Positions 11,594-23,871 of a stretch of 64,000 nucleotides of DNA are shown here, in pieces (position 1 is the first letter of the stretch; each line of letters starts with the position of its first letter). The stretch comes from Welwitschia mirabilis. Taxonomy: Eukaryota; Gnetophyta; Gnetopsida; Welwitschiales. Where the stretch lies: assembly GCA_051453625.1 (NCBI GenBank), contig JBOZIK010000001.1, positions 92,283,416 to 92,347,415 of the forward strand. Reading direction: 5' to 3'. The notes under the pieces are model-generated. The model saw only the letters and a list, made by a program, of their open reading frames with translations, had not been told where the DNA came from and made no database searches. Made by a program: the position numbers and the translations under genes.

Positions 11594-14500
11594 TGTATCC
11601 CACACTTTGTAAACCTTAATTACTTGGATATTAAGCATATTAATATTTCAATCAGATAATAAATTACTATTTCTTAAAGGCGTTGTAAACATAAGATGGT
11701 ATTTTGAATTGATCTTAGTTTGTAATTTTCATGATTCACCATGAAAATCATAATAATTATGTTAGGAATATTTTTATGAGAAAAAATATCCAAACATTTA
11801 AAACTAAATAACCTCACTTTGTAAAGAATTTAAGTAACATGACTAAATGAATAAATTAAAAATTTTAAAATATGATAATAAGATATTTTACATTACTCAT
11901 TTAAATTCCTAGTTAATGTCATAGGTATACTAAATTACAAATAAACATTTACTTCTTTCTATTATATGATTTATAAATTTCATGCATTATGAAATAATTG
12001 AGCATGTGAATAGACACATGTACTCTTACCTAGAACCAAGAATGATAAATGAGTTGATTTACTCTATCTTAATATTTATCTTCTTAATACATGTAAGGAT
12101 ACTTGATTTATAACATATGATTATTTTTTCATTAAAGTTGAAGTGTTTATCTCATTATGTCATATGACAATTTTGAGATTTGTATTTATTTTTTTTGATG
12201 CATGTCTTAAATAAATTAAACATACTTATGGGCCTATTAAGGATTAAAAAGGAGGTAACATGAGTGAATAATTCATGTAATTAACCTTACTAATTAAAAT
12301 ACGAAAATTATTTACCTTAGTTAGACGCATGAGTCATAAATATGATGTCTTTTCTTTTATTCCAATGTTACTTATTACTCATTCCACTTATCAATGATAA
12401 ATCATCTGATTCTATGATCTTGAACTATTTTCCTTTTATTTATCTATATATAAAGATCCTTCATCTCTTGTAAAAATGAGATAATTTCTATCTTTCATGA
12501 AAGTGCATTTATTTCTTTCCTCTCTCTTTCTTCTCATTCTCTTTCTTGTGGAGTTTAAATCTTGAAATCTTATAGCTAAAGATTTTTGAGCTTGAATCTT
12601 CATTAATCTTTAACCATTAAAAACTTACTAATCTTTTCAAGTAAGCTCTTTACTCATGTTGTCTATGTGATCTTATTTTTAAAATTCTAGTAGAGTTATG
12701 ATATATTACACTAGATTCTTATTTATGATGATCTTAAAATTATATTTTTTATGTTAGAGATATATGAGGGGTCTCTTATGCTTGATGATGAAGGTTATTA
12801 ATGAATGATTATGGCTAACTGATCAGGGGGTTCACTAAATTTGAAAAAAATAAAAATTGGGTACCCATGTTTATTTTGTATTGATACATATAATATTACA
12901 TGTTTTATCTATTGTACATTAAGTCCATCTTATTAAGGGCAAAGTTCTAATCCTCAAATATCTCTTTTAGGCAAGCACTCCTTGATGGTAATCCTAAGGT
13001 TCATGGCAATTACTTTTGTGAATTGATTCATTTTTATTTCTACATTTATTTTTATTAGTAATATTTTGTTATAATATACTATAAATAATTATTTTATCTA
13101 GTATATTCATTATTTTACTGATTCAAATTATTGCATAACTAGTTGTAAAAACTTTAATTATTTTTCTAATGAAAGTTAAAGTTCTAGAATAGAGGCATGA
13201 TTTAAGAACACCATAGATCATTAAATAATAGGTATAAATTAGTGAATTTTATTTTGTAAGTCTAAAACTATGTTATGATTATGAAAACTAGAAACATTAA
13301 TTTTCTAGTTTGTAATCAATTATTTATGAAAATATGTTAAGAAATAAATGCAAATAATAGTAGGCAATTAATTTACATTTTTGTAGCTAATAGTTAGAAT
13401 AACTAAAAAATTTAATATCTCATATTTTATAGAATTAAATAATCTTTTCAAAACATCTTGAATCATTTAAAAACCCAAGTATTTTGAAAGTTATGGTCAG
13501 CTTAGTATAGTGCAGTAGGACTATAATTTTAGAAAATTTAATAGTTTTTAACCTTAAATCATGTTCTTAAAAATAATATTTTTAGATTTCGGATAACTTA
13601 AGCTAGTTTTTAAAGATCCTATTATGAGTATAGTTTATGAAAACTACTATAACTGAATTTTTACTCAATAATTAATTAATTGTTAATTATTGATTATGAT
13701 GTCTACTTAAAAACTAAATTCTTTATAATTAATGTTTTAAATTGTAAAGCATTATTAAATAAATTTACATAGGTAATTCGAGTATATAAGATAAGCTGTT
13801 ATCAGTAGCCTTAAGGTACATTAATTAGAAATAAGATTTTGTTAGGAGAAATATACTTTTTACCTTTTTCTTTTTATCTTACTTTGAATATGCATGCTTA
13901 TAAGGGTGTTCAACTTAGTAGTTTAAGTAACATGAATAGTATTTAATTTATCACTTTTTTTTTTGACTTATGATATAGCTATATGAGTCTTGAAGAATAA
14001 TTATGTCTTAATAACCATGATTGAGCTATACTTTCTTTTGTTTATCTTCATTGCATATGATCAGGAGATTATTATATGAGCATGGAAGAATGCTTTTATA
14101 ATTGGCATAGCCCTAGATATGAATTATTTTCTTTAAGTACATTACTAAAATCTGATTTAATACATTTTAAATATTATTATTATTATTGAGAAAATAAAAG
14201 AATATTTTCTTTTTTAAAGTTTTCATTACTATAATATTAGATATAAATATGTTTTAATATTCTTGTTTTCTCTTTTGTATGATTGTTCTATAAAATGAAC
14301 CCAATAGTGATTAGAATTATTATAACTAGGTAAATAATTCATTAAATATCAACATTAGTAAGACTTTCATACATGCATTTTTGTGTGGTGTATTCATCGA
14401 ATAGGATTAGGTAAAGATAATTTTACTAATAATTATCCCCATACTTAGATTTCATTAGTAAAGTAGGTTTCATTGCATTTTTTTGTAATACCCTTCTGGA

Positions 14501-15175
14501 AGTGGATTTTATCATTACTCTCCTATCCTATCCATATATGAACTTACTCCAACTTAATACCTTGATCCCTTCACATCAATGAACCATGTTGCATCATCCA
14601 GAGATGTTTTAAGGAAGCGAGGGCTACTTGTAAGCATGTATCCATCTCATGTACTACTTGTCACCTATATTAGGAGTACATCAAGGTAAAGTATAGCCTA
14701 TGAAGCTGAGATTAGCCATGTTTATATAGTTTAAAATTTAAAGTAAACCAACTCATGTCCAGAGGATGGTCGAATATTGAGTTGATATGCCATTAATGGA
14801 ACTTGTAATCTTTTATTATATTTTTTAAGTATTATCCTCAAACTTATCCATCTATGTTTTATAACAAGTTTACATCTTTTAAACTATTTACATGATATCT
14901 TTATATGTGATGAAAAACTAGAAAGAAGTGAAGGACAGAAACTCATGACATCACTATTGTTTGTAAACCAAAATAGTCTAGAAATTAATTATAGACAAAT
15001 ATATAATAACAATATGATTTATTTTTCTCAAAAAATAAAAATGATAATAAAGGAATAACTAAACATTGATCCTAACTTTTGCTATGTACATTAGTTAATA
15101 ATATTAAGGAAATAAAGAAGAGAAATAAAAAGTAAAAAATAATACTCAATTAGGATGAGAAAAGGTAGGGTATCA
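11594..15175 (+). repeat. Element B 5' LTR
   Basis: Direct repeat of 28015-31689. It begins 'tgtatcccacactttgtaaa' and ends 'ggtatca'. Shared landmarks are the block near 12000/28430 with 'agcatgtgaata', the 'ttacttattactcattccac' block (12368 and 28788) and 'aataattcattaaatat' (14334 and 30826). At more than 3.5 kb it is long for an LTR but within the known range of plant chromoviruses. It holds no supported reading frame. Confidence 0.85.
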
Positions 15176-15180
15176 TAAAT

Positions 15181-15193
15181 TGTTATCAGAGCT
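15181..15193 (+). other. Element B primer binding site (initiator-Met tRNA)
   Basis: The sequence 'tgttatcagagct' lies 5 bases after the 5' LTR and differs at one base from the standard plant initiator-methionine primer site TGGTATCAGAGCT. The 3' end of that tRNA would start minus-strand DNA synthesis here. Confidence 0.85.
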
Positions 15194-16240
15194 ATAGGTT
15201 AACTTAAATAATAAAATAATAACTATGGTAAGCACTTATAACTTATAATAATATAAATATAATTATATTTTTAACAAATTTTCTTCCTAAATAATCATAA
15301 GGTTAGTTGTAATCATAATAACCTTAATTTCTAATAGTTATAATATTAACTATATCCCAAATAATTTAAACCTTAAGTAAAATCAATTATATCCTTTATA
15401 ATACTAGATTTCAAGATAGATAGGCATAAATTTAATCATATCTCCTAATAGTCATGAATTTGATTATACCATAATATTCCTCCTGTATAAAAGAATAATA
15501 AATCACATCCATGTTAATCCCAATAATTATAAAGATTACACTAATGATAATCCTATCATCTTAATGATTCTAAAAGTTGATTAGATTTGAAATATTTCTA
15601 AAGTATTTATAAGGTTAGCTATAACCCCAACTCCTAAATTATCATTATGTTAATCATATTTATGAAAATTCTAAATTCCTAAACAAACCTAGAAGGATGA
15701 TAAATTCAAGTCATTGAAGACTTTATTACCTTATAGATAATAATCACTTAGAAGAATTACGATTATGTTAAGAATTTAGGATAATAACCTTATATGATTT
15801 CTTAGAGAGCTTAACCTTTTGTAAGAATATGAAAACAGAAAATAATTTCATATAATTAGATACCCTTAGACATAATCAAACCTTTAATCATGTTATTCAT
15901 CCCAAATTATATGGTTATATAACCTTAAAATAAAACCTCATATTTATAACTTATAAACCTAATAAACCTTATATATTTAAAATCAAGAAAAGGAATAAAC
16001 TTAATTATGTACTTTAAGCTATAAATAAAGATAAAACACCTCATAATGAGAACGTTTCCTTCTTAATATCATAAAAATATTTCTAAGTTTGATCTTTAAT
16101 AATATTTATCCTATTATCAAATGTAATCTTATAGTAATTTTTACTTCTTTCACATGCCTTATTATTATTAGTTAAATATTGAGGTCAGGTTAATTATACC
16201 AACTAATCAATATCAAGAGAGTCAGGACCCCCATTCAACC
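15194..16240 (+). other. Element B 5' leader
   Basis: About one kilobase of AT-rich sequence between the primer site and the first recognisable gag sequence. It is rich in stops, and no conserved signal was identified in it. The corresponding leader of F lies at about 61090-61863 on the other strand. Confidence 0.5.
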
Positions 16241-17230
16241 TTAACCCATAAGCATTAATGAATGCATTCATGTAGTTTCTATCATAAACAGTAAATCAAG
16301 ATCAAAACCCATAAGTAAATAATCAAGTTAATCAACCTAAGGAAGTGGGTATGAGAAAATTAATTCAAGATTTTATTAAGCTAAATCCATCAAACTTTGT
16401 AAGAAGTTTAGATCTATCCAAATAAAAGCATGGCTAAGTAATGTTAAAAATATTATAGGTACCTTAGGATTTGATGAATAAAAAAAGGTTTTTTTAACTA
16501 TTTATATGGTACAATAAGAAGATAAAATATGGTGGAAAATAGAAATGATCAAGTTAAGAGATATTGAACTTTCATAGAGGAAATTTGCTCACATTTTTAA
16601 GGAGAAGTACATTACCAAGTTCTATATTTCTTAGAAGGTTACATAAATCTACAACTTAGTATAAGCTCACAATGTAACCATAGCATCTCATAAATACAAG
16701 TTTATATAAGTATTAAGATATGTATCACATATGCATCGAAATCAAGAAGCTAAAGAAAATTTCTTTATTAATAGTCTTCTTTCTTCTATTACTACCAAAG
16801 TATCCATGTTTTAAGCTAATAATCTCGTAAAGCTATATAAAAGACAAAGATAGCAAAACAAAACTAGCAAAGACAAAAAACAAAATAAGAAATGCATTCT
16901 TCCATAGGGGCATATCCATAAAAGAAATTAATCATAAATGTCTTATAAAAATAAGAATTGGCACTTTAGTAAAAATAATATTAGTAGTAGTAATAGTAAA
17001 AATAAGAATTTTAATCAAGTTATATAGGCTCTATTCAAAAGAAACTAAAATGTTCCTAGTCAAAGCTATGTAAGTGATCAACTCTAGATATCTAATTTCT
17101 AGTGAATTCCTAGTCAGTATTAGTACTCAAATTAGTATAATAATAGATGTCAATTCTATAACTGTAAAGGATACCATAATGTAAAAGAAAGTCCACTAAG
17201 TAAAAGAGACCCTCCTAAGAAATAACCAAA
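16241..17230 (+). pseudogene. Element B gag remnant with degenerate zinc knuckle
   Basis: Around 16360-16550 the reading LIQDFIKLNPSNFVRSLD followed by WYNKKIKYGG matches the retrotransposon gag pattern F-x-x-L-x-P-P-x-F-x-G-x-x-D and the closing A-x-x-W-W. At 17147-17191 the reading C-Q-F-Y-N-C-K-G-Y-H-N-V-K-E-S is a zinc knuckle with Ser in place of the last Cys and one earlier Cys lost. Gag forms the particle that packages the RNA. Stops occur throughout. The start of the block near 16250 is shared with F gag near 61085 on the minus strand. Confidence 0.75.
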
Positions 17231-17319
17231 AAATCCTTAAGAATTAAAAATCATTTCTCAATTAATAGGATAACTTTAAGCATAGTAGATAATCAAGTGG
17301 TATAACTTTAGAGCTTTAC

Positions 17320-17720
17320 CATAGAAGGTAAGGCTTTATTTAATAATAAATAAGTAAATATTTTATTTGATTATGGAGCAACTCATTGCTTCATATCTCA
17401 TAGAATGTTATAAAAGAAACTTTATGTTATGCTCTAATTTAGAAATACATAGAGTTAACAAATGGATCCATGTCCAAGGTTAATTAGTAGGTCCAAAATT
17501 GTACTTTATCCATAAGTGGGAGAGATTTTTAAATACAAAAAATTATTATTAACTTAGAAAAATATGATATTTTCTTAAGCATGAATTTGTTAATGCAAAA
17601 TAGAGTAGTTATAAATTGTGAAAAGCATCAAATAGAAATGAAAAATCATGGTCAAAGACTAATCTTTCAAGGTTATTACAAATTAGTAGTGGAAAATTTA
17701 ATTAATGTAAATCACATAAA
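17320..17720 (+). pseudogene. Element B aspartic protease remnant
   Basis: The reading L-F-D-Y-G-A-T-H-C-F-I-S at 17363-17398 matches the Ty3/gypsy retropepsin active site, usually L-F-D-[SC]-G-A-[TS]-H-x-F-I-S. The catalytic Asp is kept, but Tyr stands between Asp and Gly. Downstream blocks correspond to the F protease at 59600-60090. Stops follow within the domain. The enzyme would have cut the Gag-Pol polyprotein. Confidence 0.8.
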
Positions 17721-18008
17721 AAGATAAATTAAGAGAGCACCACTAGTTTATATGCTATACCTAAAATCAATTAACTTGAAGAAAAGATAAACTTTAGTAA
17801 AGAACATACCACCAGTCTAAGAATATCTTAATGTATTTACAATAGGATTAACAAGAATGCCACTAGTTTGGAAAGTTAAGTTTTCTATTGAATTTTTCCT
17901 AAGAACCTAACCAATTTCTAAGGAAACATATAGAATATCTCTGAGAAAAATAAAAGAATTAAAAACTTAATTTGAATAACTCTTACAAAATGGCTTCATT
18001 CATATTAG
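17721..18008 (+). pseudogene. Element B reverse transcriptase, N-terminal part
   Basis: The reading includes EYLNVFTIGLTRMPLVWKVKFSIE (read in shorter intact pieces around 17820-17895) and ends L-L-Q-N-G-F-I-H-I-S at 17978-18008. Ty3/gypsy RTs have G-F-I-R-P-S at this place, followed by S-P-W-G-A-P. The copia element C was inserted exactly here, and the domain continues at 25251. Confidence 0.8.
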
Positions 18009-19383
18009 TAATAGGATCGAGAACCCTAGTGGGTTAAATAGGTTCTTTCAAAAAACTCAACAAGAAATCTGAAATAAATAAAATTTAAACCATAACTTGC
18101 ATACAAAAATAAATTAGTCTAGTAAATGCACAGTATGATAAAATACTAAATGTAAAAAATCAAAAACTAAAAATACATACTACTATTTTGATGCAGGCCA
18201 GATTAATAGTGGTTTAGGAAATCCCCCTACTCCACTCTCGACGATGAGCTTCTTCCAAACTAGATCTTATATTTTTTTACTCTACTAGGTATTCTAGGTT
18301 TACTTATAATCTTTACAAGCATAATTTTCTAGGCTAATTCTTAATCTTTAGAATGGAATTTTCAAGGCTTAGCCTCAACCTATAGCACAGATTTTTCAAG
18401 GCTTAGTCTCAACCTTTAGAAAGTAAGGTAGTGATGTGGTGATGCTTCAAAAGCATAGATATAACTCATTCCAGAATTAGTATAATAGATGGAGCTCTCC
18501 TCCTATAAAAGGATAATTAACGAAGCTCTAAATCTGACTTTGAGTGAAGTAAGCATGTCAATGGTAGATCTTATCTAGTCAGAAATGTAAAAGTCAAGAT
18601 ACAATAATGATAACAATGCTAATGCACAGTTTGATCTTTTAGATTCAAATAAATTTGACCAAATGAAAGTGGTTCCAAAAGATTAATTGATCATCTATGG
18701 CTTAGCTATTTATAATGAAAGGCTATTAGGATTTATTACATTTGAATTGCATCTTTAATGACTATAAACAGCTAGAAAATGGCTACTTAACAGCTAGAAA
18801 ATAGATACATAATGTTCAGAAAAAATTATTTTCCGTTCTGTTTGATCGACCCCACAAAAATCTAATTGACCCCATGTGGTACTATGAATTACATAGGTTA
18901 CCTGAGAAAAAGTATTAGTTGCCTTGAGTTTTTACATCTCCTTGTCTAATCAACCCCATCTAGGTTTGGTTAACCCCAGTTCAGTCAACCCCATCCTGGG
19001 TCTAGTTGACCCCTTATCTCTCAATTTGGGAATAATATCTGTTAGGTTCTCAAATCTGATCAACCCCATAAAAGTTCAGTCGACTTCTTACCATTTAGTT
19101 TAGGAACTTTGGTTCTTCAAGTTATAGGTCTAGTCGACTCCATCAAAATCTAGTCAACCCATCTAGATGTAGTCAATTTTCCTTTGATAATTTCAGATGT
19201 AATCGATCCCTTTAAGATCTAGTCAATCCCTCTAAAGGATGAAATAATTAAACAGGTTCTAGTGCATATTTTAGTTCCATCTTTCAACCTGCAAAGACCT
19301 TAAAATATTTTACACAAAATATATAAAATTTGCTATACAAAAGATATTTAGTTTGACATTAATTAGCAAAACATAATTCAACA
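18009..19383 (-). repeat. Element C 3' LTR
   Basis: Direct repeat of 23872-25250. On the minus strand it starts TGTTGAATTATG at 19383 and ends near 'cgatcctatta' at 18009. Shared blocks include 'taaataggttctttcaaaaaact' in both copies (given here only as a landmark near 18035 and 23910) and the 'tttgatgcaggc' region (18188 and 24054). It contains an array of GTCGACCCC-like motifs. Confidence 0.92.
18845..19230. repeat. GTCGACCCC-like motif array in the 3' LTR of C
   Basis: About 13 degenerate copies of a 9-10 base motif, read on the plus strand as [AG][GA]TCGACCCC, are scattered with variable spacing, for instance 18845, 18869, 18951, 18969, 18984, 19006, 19057, 19077, 19134, 19152, 19202 and 19220. 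Most variants are those expected from decay of the CG in GTCGAC (TTGAC or TCAAC). The same array is in the other LTR at 24711-25096. Its position within the LTR suggests a transcription-control region, which is inference. Confidence 0.75.
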
Positions 19384-19396
19384 ATCTCCCCCTTTG
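19384..19396 (-). other. Element C polypurine tract
   Basis: The minus strand reads 'caaagggggagat' directly before the LTR start at 19383. This is a textbook copia polypurine tract and has kept its sequence. It proves the minus orientation of C. Confidence 0.92.
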
Positions 19397-20001
19397 ATAA
19401 TGATGGCAAACAAATAAGGAATTTCAAGATTAACAAATATTTCATCTTTAAGTTCTTTTCTAGTAAGGCATATTGACATAATAGGAACTTCTCCTTTCTC
19501 AAAGTCATATAAGTAATATTAAGCAAAATATGTAAAACAAATACAAATCATGTTTAATCTATGTAAAGTTTTGAAAATACTACATTTCTCCCTCTTTGAC
19601 ATAAATGGCAAAGAAATATTAAAGTTATAAACCTTAAATATGCTATAAGAAATTTTAAAGATCACCCCCTCCCCTTTAAACTTAATGTTATAGATAAAAT
19701 AAATCAGAATAGAATTTTCAAATCTAGTATGTAAGAAGAAATATGATAAGTTGCAAGTCATAATTTCCAAAAAGAAACCAACTGATACTATGGTCATGAC
19801 AATAAGATAAAATAAAACCTCAAAATATTCAAAATTTATAAATAAAGTTCCATAGACATTACCAAGAGATCAAACCAAAAATTACAAAACAAATGATGAT
19901 CTTCTATTTTATTATTATAACAGCTACACAACTTTAAGATACTAGGCAACTGAGTATAAAACTAGTCAATGAAATATCAAGTTCAGTCAATCATCCGGCA
20001 A
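19397..20001 (-). other. Element C stretch between RNase H and 3' LTR
   Basis: About 600 bases between the RNase H end and the polypurine tract. A 92-codon open frame (19797-19519, minus) lies here, but it resembles no family known to me and starts inside non-coding sequence. SIRE-type elements may carry an extra frame at this place. No supporting motif is visible, so I do not call a gene. Confidence 0.5.
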
Positions 20002-20500
20002 TTAACTATAGGATGGTAAGAGAACCCCTAGTTTATATCTGAGATAAATAAAAGTATTAAAGTTTAGGGGTTTAGCAAAAATATCTGCTAATTTTTGGTC
20101 TATGATTTTAAAATTCATAGATAAATGTCCTTTTTTAACTTGATCATGAAGGAAATGATGACTAAGTTCAATATGCTTTGTTCTTGAGTGTTGAACCAAA
20201 TTTCTCGATATATTAATAGCACTTGTATTATCACAAAAAATAGGAACTTATTCAAAATGAATACCAAAATCTTTTAACATGTCTTTCATCCATAAAAGAT
20301 GAGTGCAACAACTACCTGCTGTAATATATTTGGCTTCTGCAGTGGAGAGAGAAATAGAGTTTTATTTCTTGCGTGTTCATACTACTAGACAAGAACCTAG
20401 AAGAAAGAAATTTCCACTTGTACTTTTTCTATCATCTTTTCACCTAGCCCAATCTACATCACTAAAACCTGCAAGATTAAAAGATATCTCATTGGGATAT
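20002..20500 (-). pseudogene. Element C copia RNase H remnant
   Basis: The C-terminal 65 codons are open (20199-20002) and read RTKHIELSHHFLHDQVKKG, then LADIFAKPLNFNTFIYLRYKLG. This is the standard end of copia RNase H, with the K-H-I-x-x-x-x-H-F and A-D-I-F-x-K-P-L blocks. Upstream sequence on the same strand (20220-20500) carries the S-x-x-E-A-E-Y and gsD-A-D-W-A type blocks with stops and shifts. It is among the best preserved coding pieces in the window. Confidence 0.88.
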
Positions 20501-21480
20501 CATAAGCCATAATCACATGAACCTTTTACATACCTGATTATTCTTTTTACTACTTGAAAATGTGATGCTTTTGGATTGTATTGATATCTTGCACAAACTC
20601 CAATACTAAACATGATATCTGATCTACTTCTAGTCAAATACAATAAACTACCAATCATTCTTCTATAAAGTTTTTGATCTACTAATTTACCATTTTCATC
20701 TAAACTTACTTAACATGATGTAGACATAGGAGTATCAATTGTCTTTGTATTTTCTAAACCAAATCATTTGATTAAATCTCTTGCATATTTGGATTGAGAG
20801 ATAAATATTTTATCTTGGGATTGCTTAATCTGAAGTTCAAAAAACATTTTAACTTCATTAAGCATACTCATTTTAAATTAAATTGTCATAATATTTGCAA
20901 ATTATTTTAATAACTTTTCATTTGAAGCACCAAAAATAATATCATCTACATAAATCTATATAATAATGAAGTCATTTTTCAAATTCTTCACAAATAGAGT
21001 TTTATCTATAGTTCCTTGAAAATATCTATTTTCATTTAATAAAGTAGCTAGCTTCTCATACCATACTCTTGATGCTTGTTTTAATCCATATAAAGCTTTC
21101 TTAAGTTTATACACATGATTAGGTCTATGAGGATCAGTAAAACCTTATGGTTATTTAACATAAACTTCTTTAATTAATTATCCATTTAGAAAAGAGCTTT
21201 TTATGTTCATTTGATATACTTTGAAGTTATTAAAGGCTGCAAATAACAAAAACATTCTAATACTATCCAATCTTGCAATAGGAGCAAAAGTATCTCCTAC
21301 ATTAATGCCTTCCATTTGGTTATAGCTTTGATCTACTAATCTTGCTTTATTTTTGATGACATTGTTTTCCTCATCATATTTGTTCTTAAAGATCCATTTG
21401 GTATCAATAACACTCTTATCTTTTAGCCTCTCTACTAGTTTTCAAACATTGTTTTTTTAAAACTATTGTAGCTCATCTTA
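20501..21480 (-). pseudogene. Element C copia reverse transcriptase remnant
   Basis: The catalytic box Y-V-D-D is intact at 20952-20941, followed by IIFGASNEK. Further upstream on the minus strand, around 21060-21110, is the block rich in L-K-K-A-L-Y-G-L-K-Q-A-type residues, and around 21240-21290 the V-x-Q-M-D-V-K-S-A-F-L-type block with changes. Stops and short deletions interrupt the frame, for example near 20894 and 21177. RT would copy the element RNA into DNA. Confidence 0.85.
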
Positions 21481-21590
21481 CATTGTCAACATTCATTTTT
21501 CATGAATTTTTTCTTCTTCAAAGTTCTTAGGCTTTATCTTTGAAACATAACATACATGAGCACATAAATTTCTCATGGAAAATCTTGTCC

Positions 21591-22640
21591 TTACTTTTGA
21601 GTTACTTCTTTAGTAAGGGATTCTATCAGATGATTTTTAAGAAGTTTAGGCCTTTTTGGAGTGCCTTCTTTTACTTGAATTTTATTTTTTTTAGTAGCGT
21701 CTTCATTTGATGTGGGAATTCTTGTGGTTATAGTCTCTTCCTCATTTGTGCAGTTTGTTCTTGTGTTAATCTCATCAATTTGCATGTTTATTGATTTTGT
21801 TACCATCAAGTTTCTTTTGTTGAAAACACAATAAACTCTACTTCTTATTGAATATCCTAAGAAGATAGTTTCATTAGCTTTTAATTCAAACTTGCTTAAG
21901 TGTTCTCTATCTTGTAGTACATAGCATTTACTTACATATTTGATTGTCTTCCTTTCCATAATTCATAAAGTGTCTTATCAGTACTAGGTTTAAGATATAC
22001 TTTGTTAATAATATAACATGCTATGCTAGCTTCCTCAGCCCGAAAAGATTTAGGGACTTCCTTATCATTTAACATAGTTTGAGACATTTCTTAAAGAACT
22101 CTATTCTTTCTTTTAGCTATACCATTTTGTTGTGGTGTTTTTAGAGCCAAAAACTAATGATCAATATTGTTTTCAATGCAATACTTCTCAAAAAAATGAT
22201 TTTCAAATTCACCACCATGATTACTTCTTATTTTATTTATAGTATACCCTTTTTCAATTGGAATCTTATTGCAAATTTCAACCCAATGCTTATAAGCTTC
22301 AGACTTATTGGACAAAAAGTCTATCTAAGTATATCTAGTGAAATCATTAACCATTATAAGGAAATAATGTTTTTCACCTAGACTTCAAGTTTAATCAAGG
22401 CCTACTAAATTCATATGAATAAATTCCAATGGCATAGATGTGGAAGTTTGCATTTTTCTTTTATAAGAGGTCTTGATTTGTTTCCCCTTTTGGTAAGCAT
22501 CACACAACCCTTGATTTTCTATGCTTATCTTAGGGATTCCTTTTACTATGTTCTTATGAATAATCATTTTCAATTAATCATAATTAACATGACCTAAACG
22601 TTTATACCATAACTCATGTTGAGGAACATTCGAAAAATAA
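21591..22640 (-). pseudogene. Element C integrase remnant (GAG-pre-integrase, core, C-terminus)
   Basis: In order on the minus strand: H-E-L-W-Y-K-R-L-G-H-V-N-Y near 22617-22580; the 60-codon open part 22573-22391 with QGLCDAYQKGKQ and PLEFIHMNLVG; V-N-D-F-T-R-Y-T at 22352-22329, which keeps the first catalytic Asp; R-S-N-H-G-G-E-F-E at 22228-22202, where the second Asp is Asn; and P-Q-Q-N-G-I-A-K-R-K-N near 22135-22103, where the catalytic Glu is Lys (22114-22112). The 122-codon open C-terminus (21959-21591) contains KFELKANETIFLGYSIRSR. Both lost catalytic residues are single G-to-A changes on the sense strand. Confidence 0.9.
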
Positions 22641-23144
22641 CATAGAGAAAATTATTGATCTATACTATAAACATTTTCTATCCTACTAGCTTTAAGAATC
22701 ACACCGTTTGATTTTTCATGCACAATTTCACATCTTGATTTATTAAAAACTACCTTGTAACCTTTATTACAAATTTAATTAATGCTCATTATATTCTACT
22801 TTAAACCACTTACATACAAAATTTCATTAATTCTAGGAAGGTTACCTCTACTAATGTTTCCAATGCCTTTTATTTTTACTCTTCTGTTGTCCCTAAAAGT
22901 CACTTCTCCTTCATTAAAGTAGCTTATATGTTTGAATCTGTAATTCTCTCCTATCATGTGCCTTAAACATCCACTATCAAGATACCAACTTATGCTATTT
23001 GAGACCTTGAAAGGTGTCTGAATTAAAAAACTTTTAAGATCATTAGCTTTTACCTACATAGTCTTTTTAGACTTATGTGTACACCTCCTTGAGGAATAAA
23101 CTAAAATGGAAAGGGACTAACTAAGTTTGAAAACAACATTAATT

Positions 23145-23540
23145 TTTTAGCATTACATATAAGTTTTGAATGGCCTATTCTTCCACAAAAATGATAAGTA
23201 ACTTTTGAAGATAACTCACCATCACTGGCTACTTGATTTTGCTATTTTTGAGGTTTTCGACAGATGAAATCAATACCTGATTTTCTTCCAATAGGTTTCT
23301 AAACTCTAAGCATTTATTCCAATTTGGTAGATCCACCTAAAAATTTATTAACAAAATAAGATAATTCTTTTACATATAAAATGAGTTTAGAGTTTTTCAA
23401 TTTAAATCTTTTGAGGCTTGATTCCATTTCATCCTTTTCCGTGATGAGGGATTTTATAACCTTATTCAGATCATTTATCCTTCTATCTACCTTCTCACAT
23501 TCTTGATACAACTCTTGATAGGTATCTTCTAAATCGTCTT
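23145..23540 (-). pseudogene. Element C gag C-terminal remnant: coiled coil and zinc knuckle
   Basis: The open frame 23511-23314 reads YQECEKVDRRINDLNKVIKS and continues with heptad-like Leu, Ile and Val spacing, a probable coiled coil, ending in LGGSTKLE. At 23208-23145 follows Y-H-F-C-G-R-I-G-H-S-K-L-I-C, a CCHC knuckle whose first Cys is Tyr. SIRE-like and related copia gag proteins have this order. The main N-terminal gag domain is missing: only about 330 bases separate this piece from the 5' LTR. Confidence 0.75.
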
Positions 23541-23854
23541 ATTCTTCATTTCTCATATCATGATCATCATGGACTATTGTATTCGGCACATCTTGCAATG
23601 GAGGCATAAGTGCCATAAAAGAGAATCTCCTTTCTTTGTTATGTTCTTGAACATTTCTCTTATCTCTTTCACTTATTTCCTATGAGTTTACATTATCTAC
23701 AGTATGTTTTAAAAAATAACCATATTCTATCCAACAAATGCAGATCAAAGCACAAGTATTAAGAGAGGGCATACTTAAAAAATCATCATCAAGAAAGATA
23801 GTCATTCTGGGGTTTTTAAGTCTAGATTGGCTAAGATCTAAAAAAATAACTTAA
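23541..23854 (-). other. Element C leader and gag stub
   Basis: Short stretch between primer site and coiled coil. A reading with RFSFMALMPPLQDVP near 23630-23580 looks like the linker seen before the coiled coil in such gags, so most of gag has been deleted and only this linker kept. Nothing else is recognised. Confidence 0.45.
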
Positions 23855-23870
23855 CCTACTCTAATACCAA
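23855..23870 (-). other. Element C primer binding site (initiator-Met tRNA)
   Basis: The minus strand reads 'ttggtattagagtagg' next to the 5' LTR end at 23872. It equals the initiator-Met primer site TGGTATCAGAG with one C-to-T change. Confidence 0.88.
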
Positions 23871-23871
23871 A

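Noticed and set aside
15181-15193. tRNA-like sequence
   Set aside because: It only complements the 3' end of an initiator tRNA, as a primer site does; no cloverleaf surrounds it.
19519-19797. 92-codon minus-strand frame as an extra gene of copia element C
   Set aside because: Hydrophobic AT-rich reading without a known motif, in a stretch that is usually non-coding, so a chance frame is more likely.
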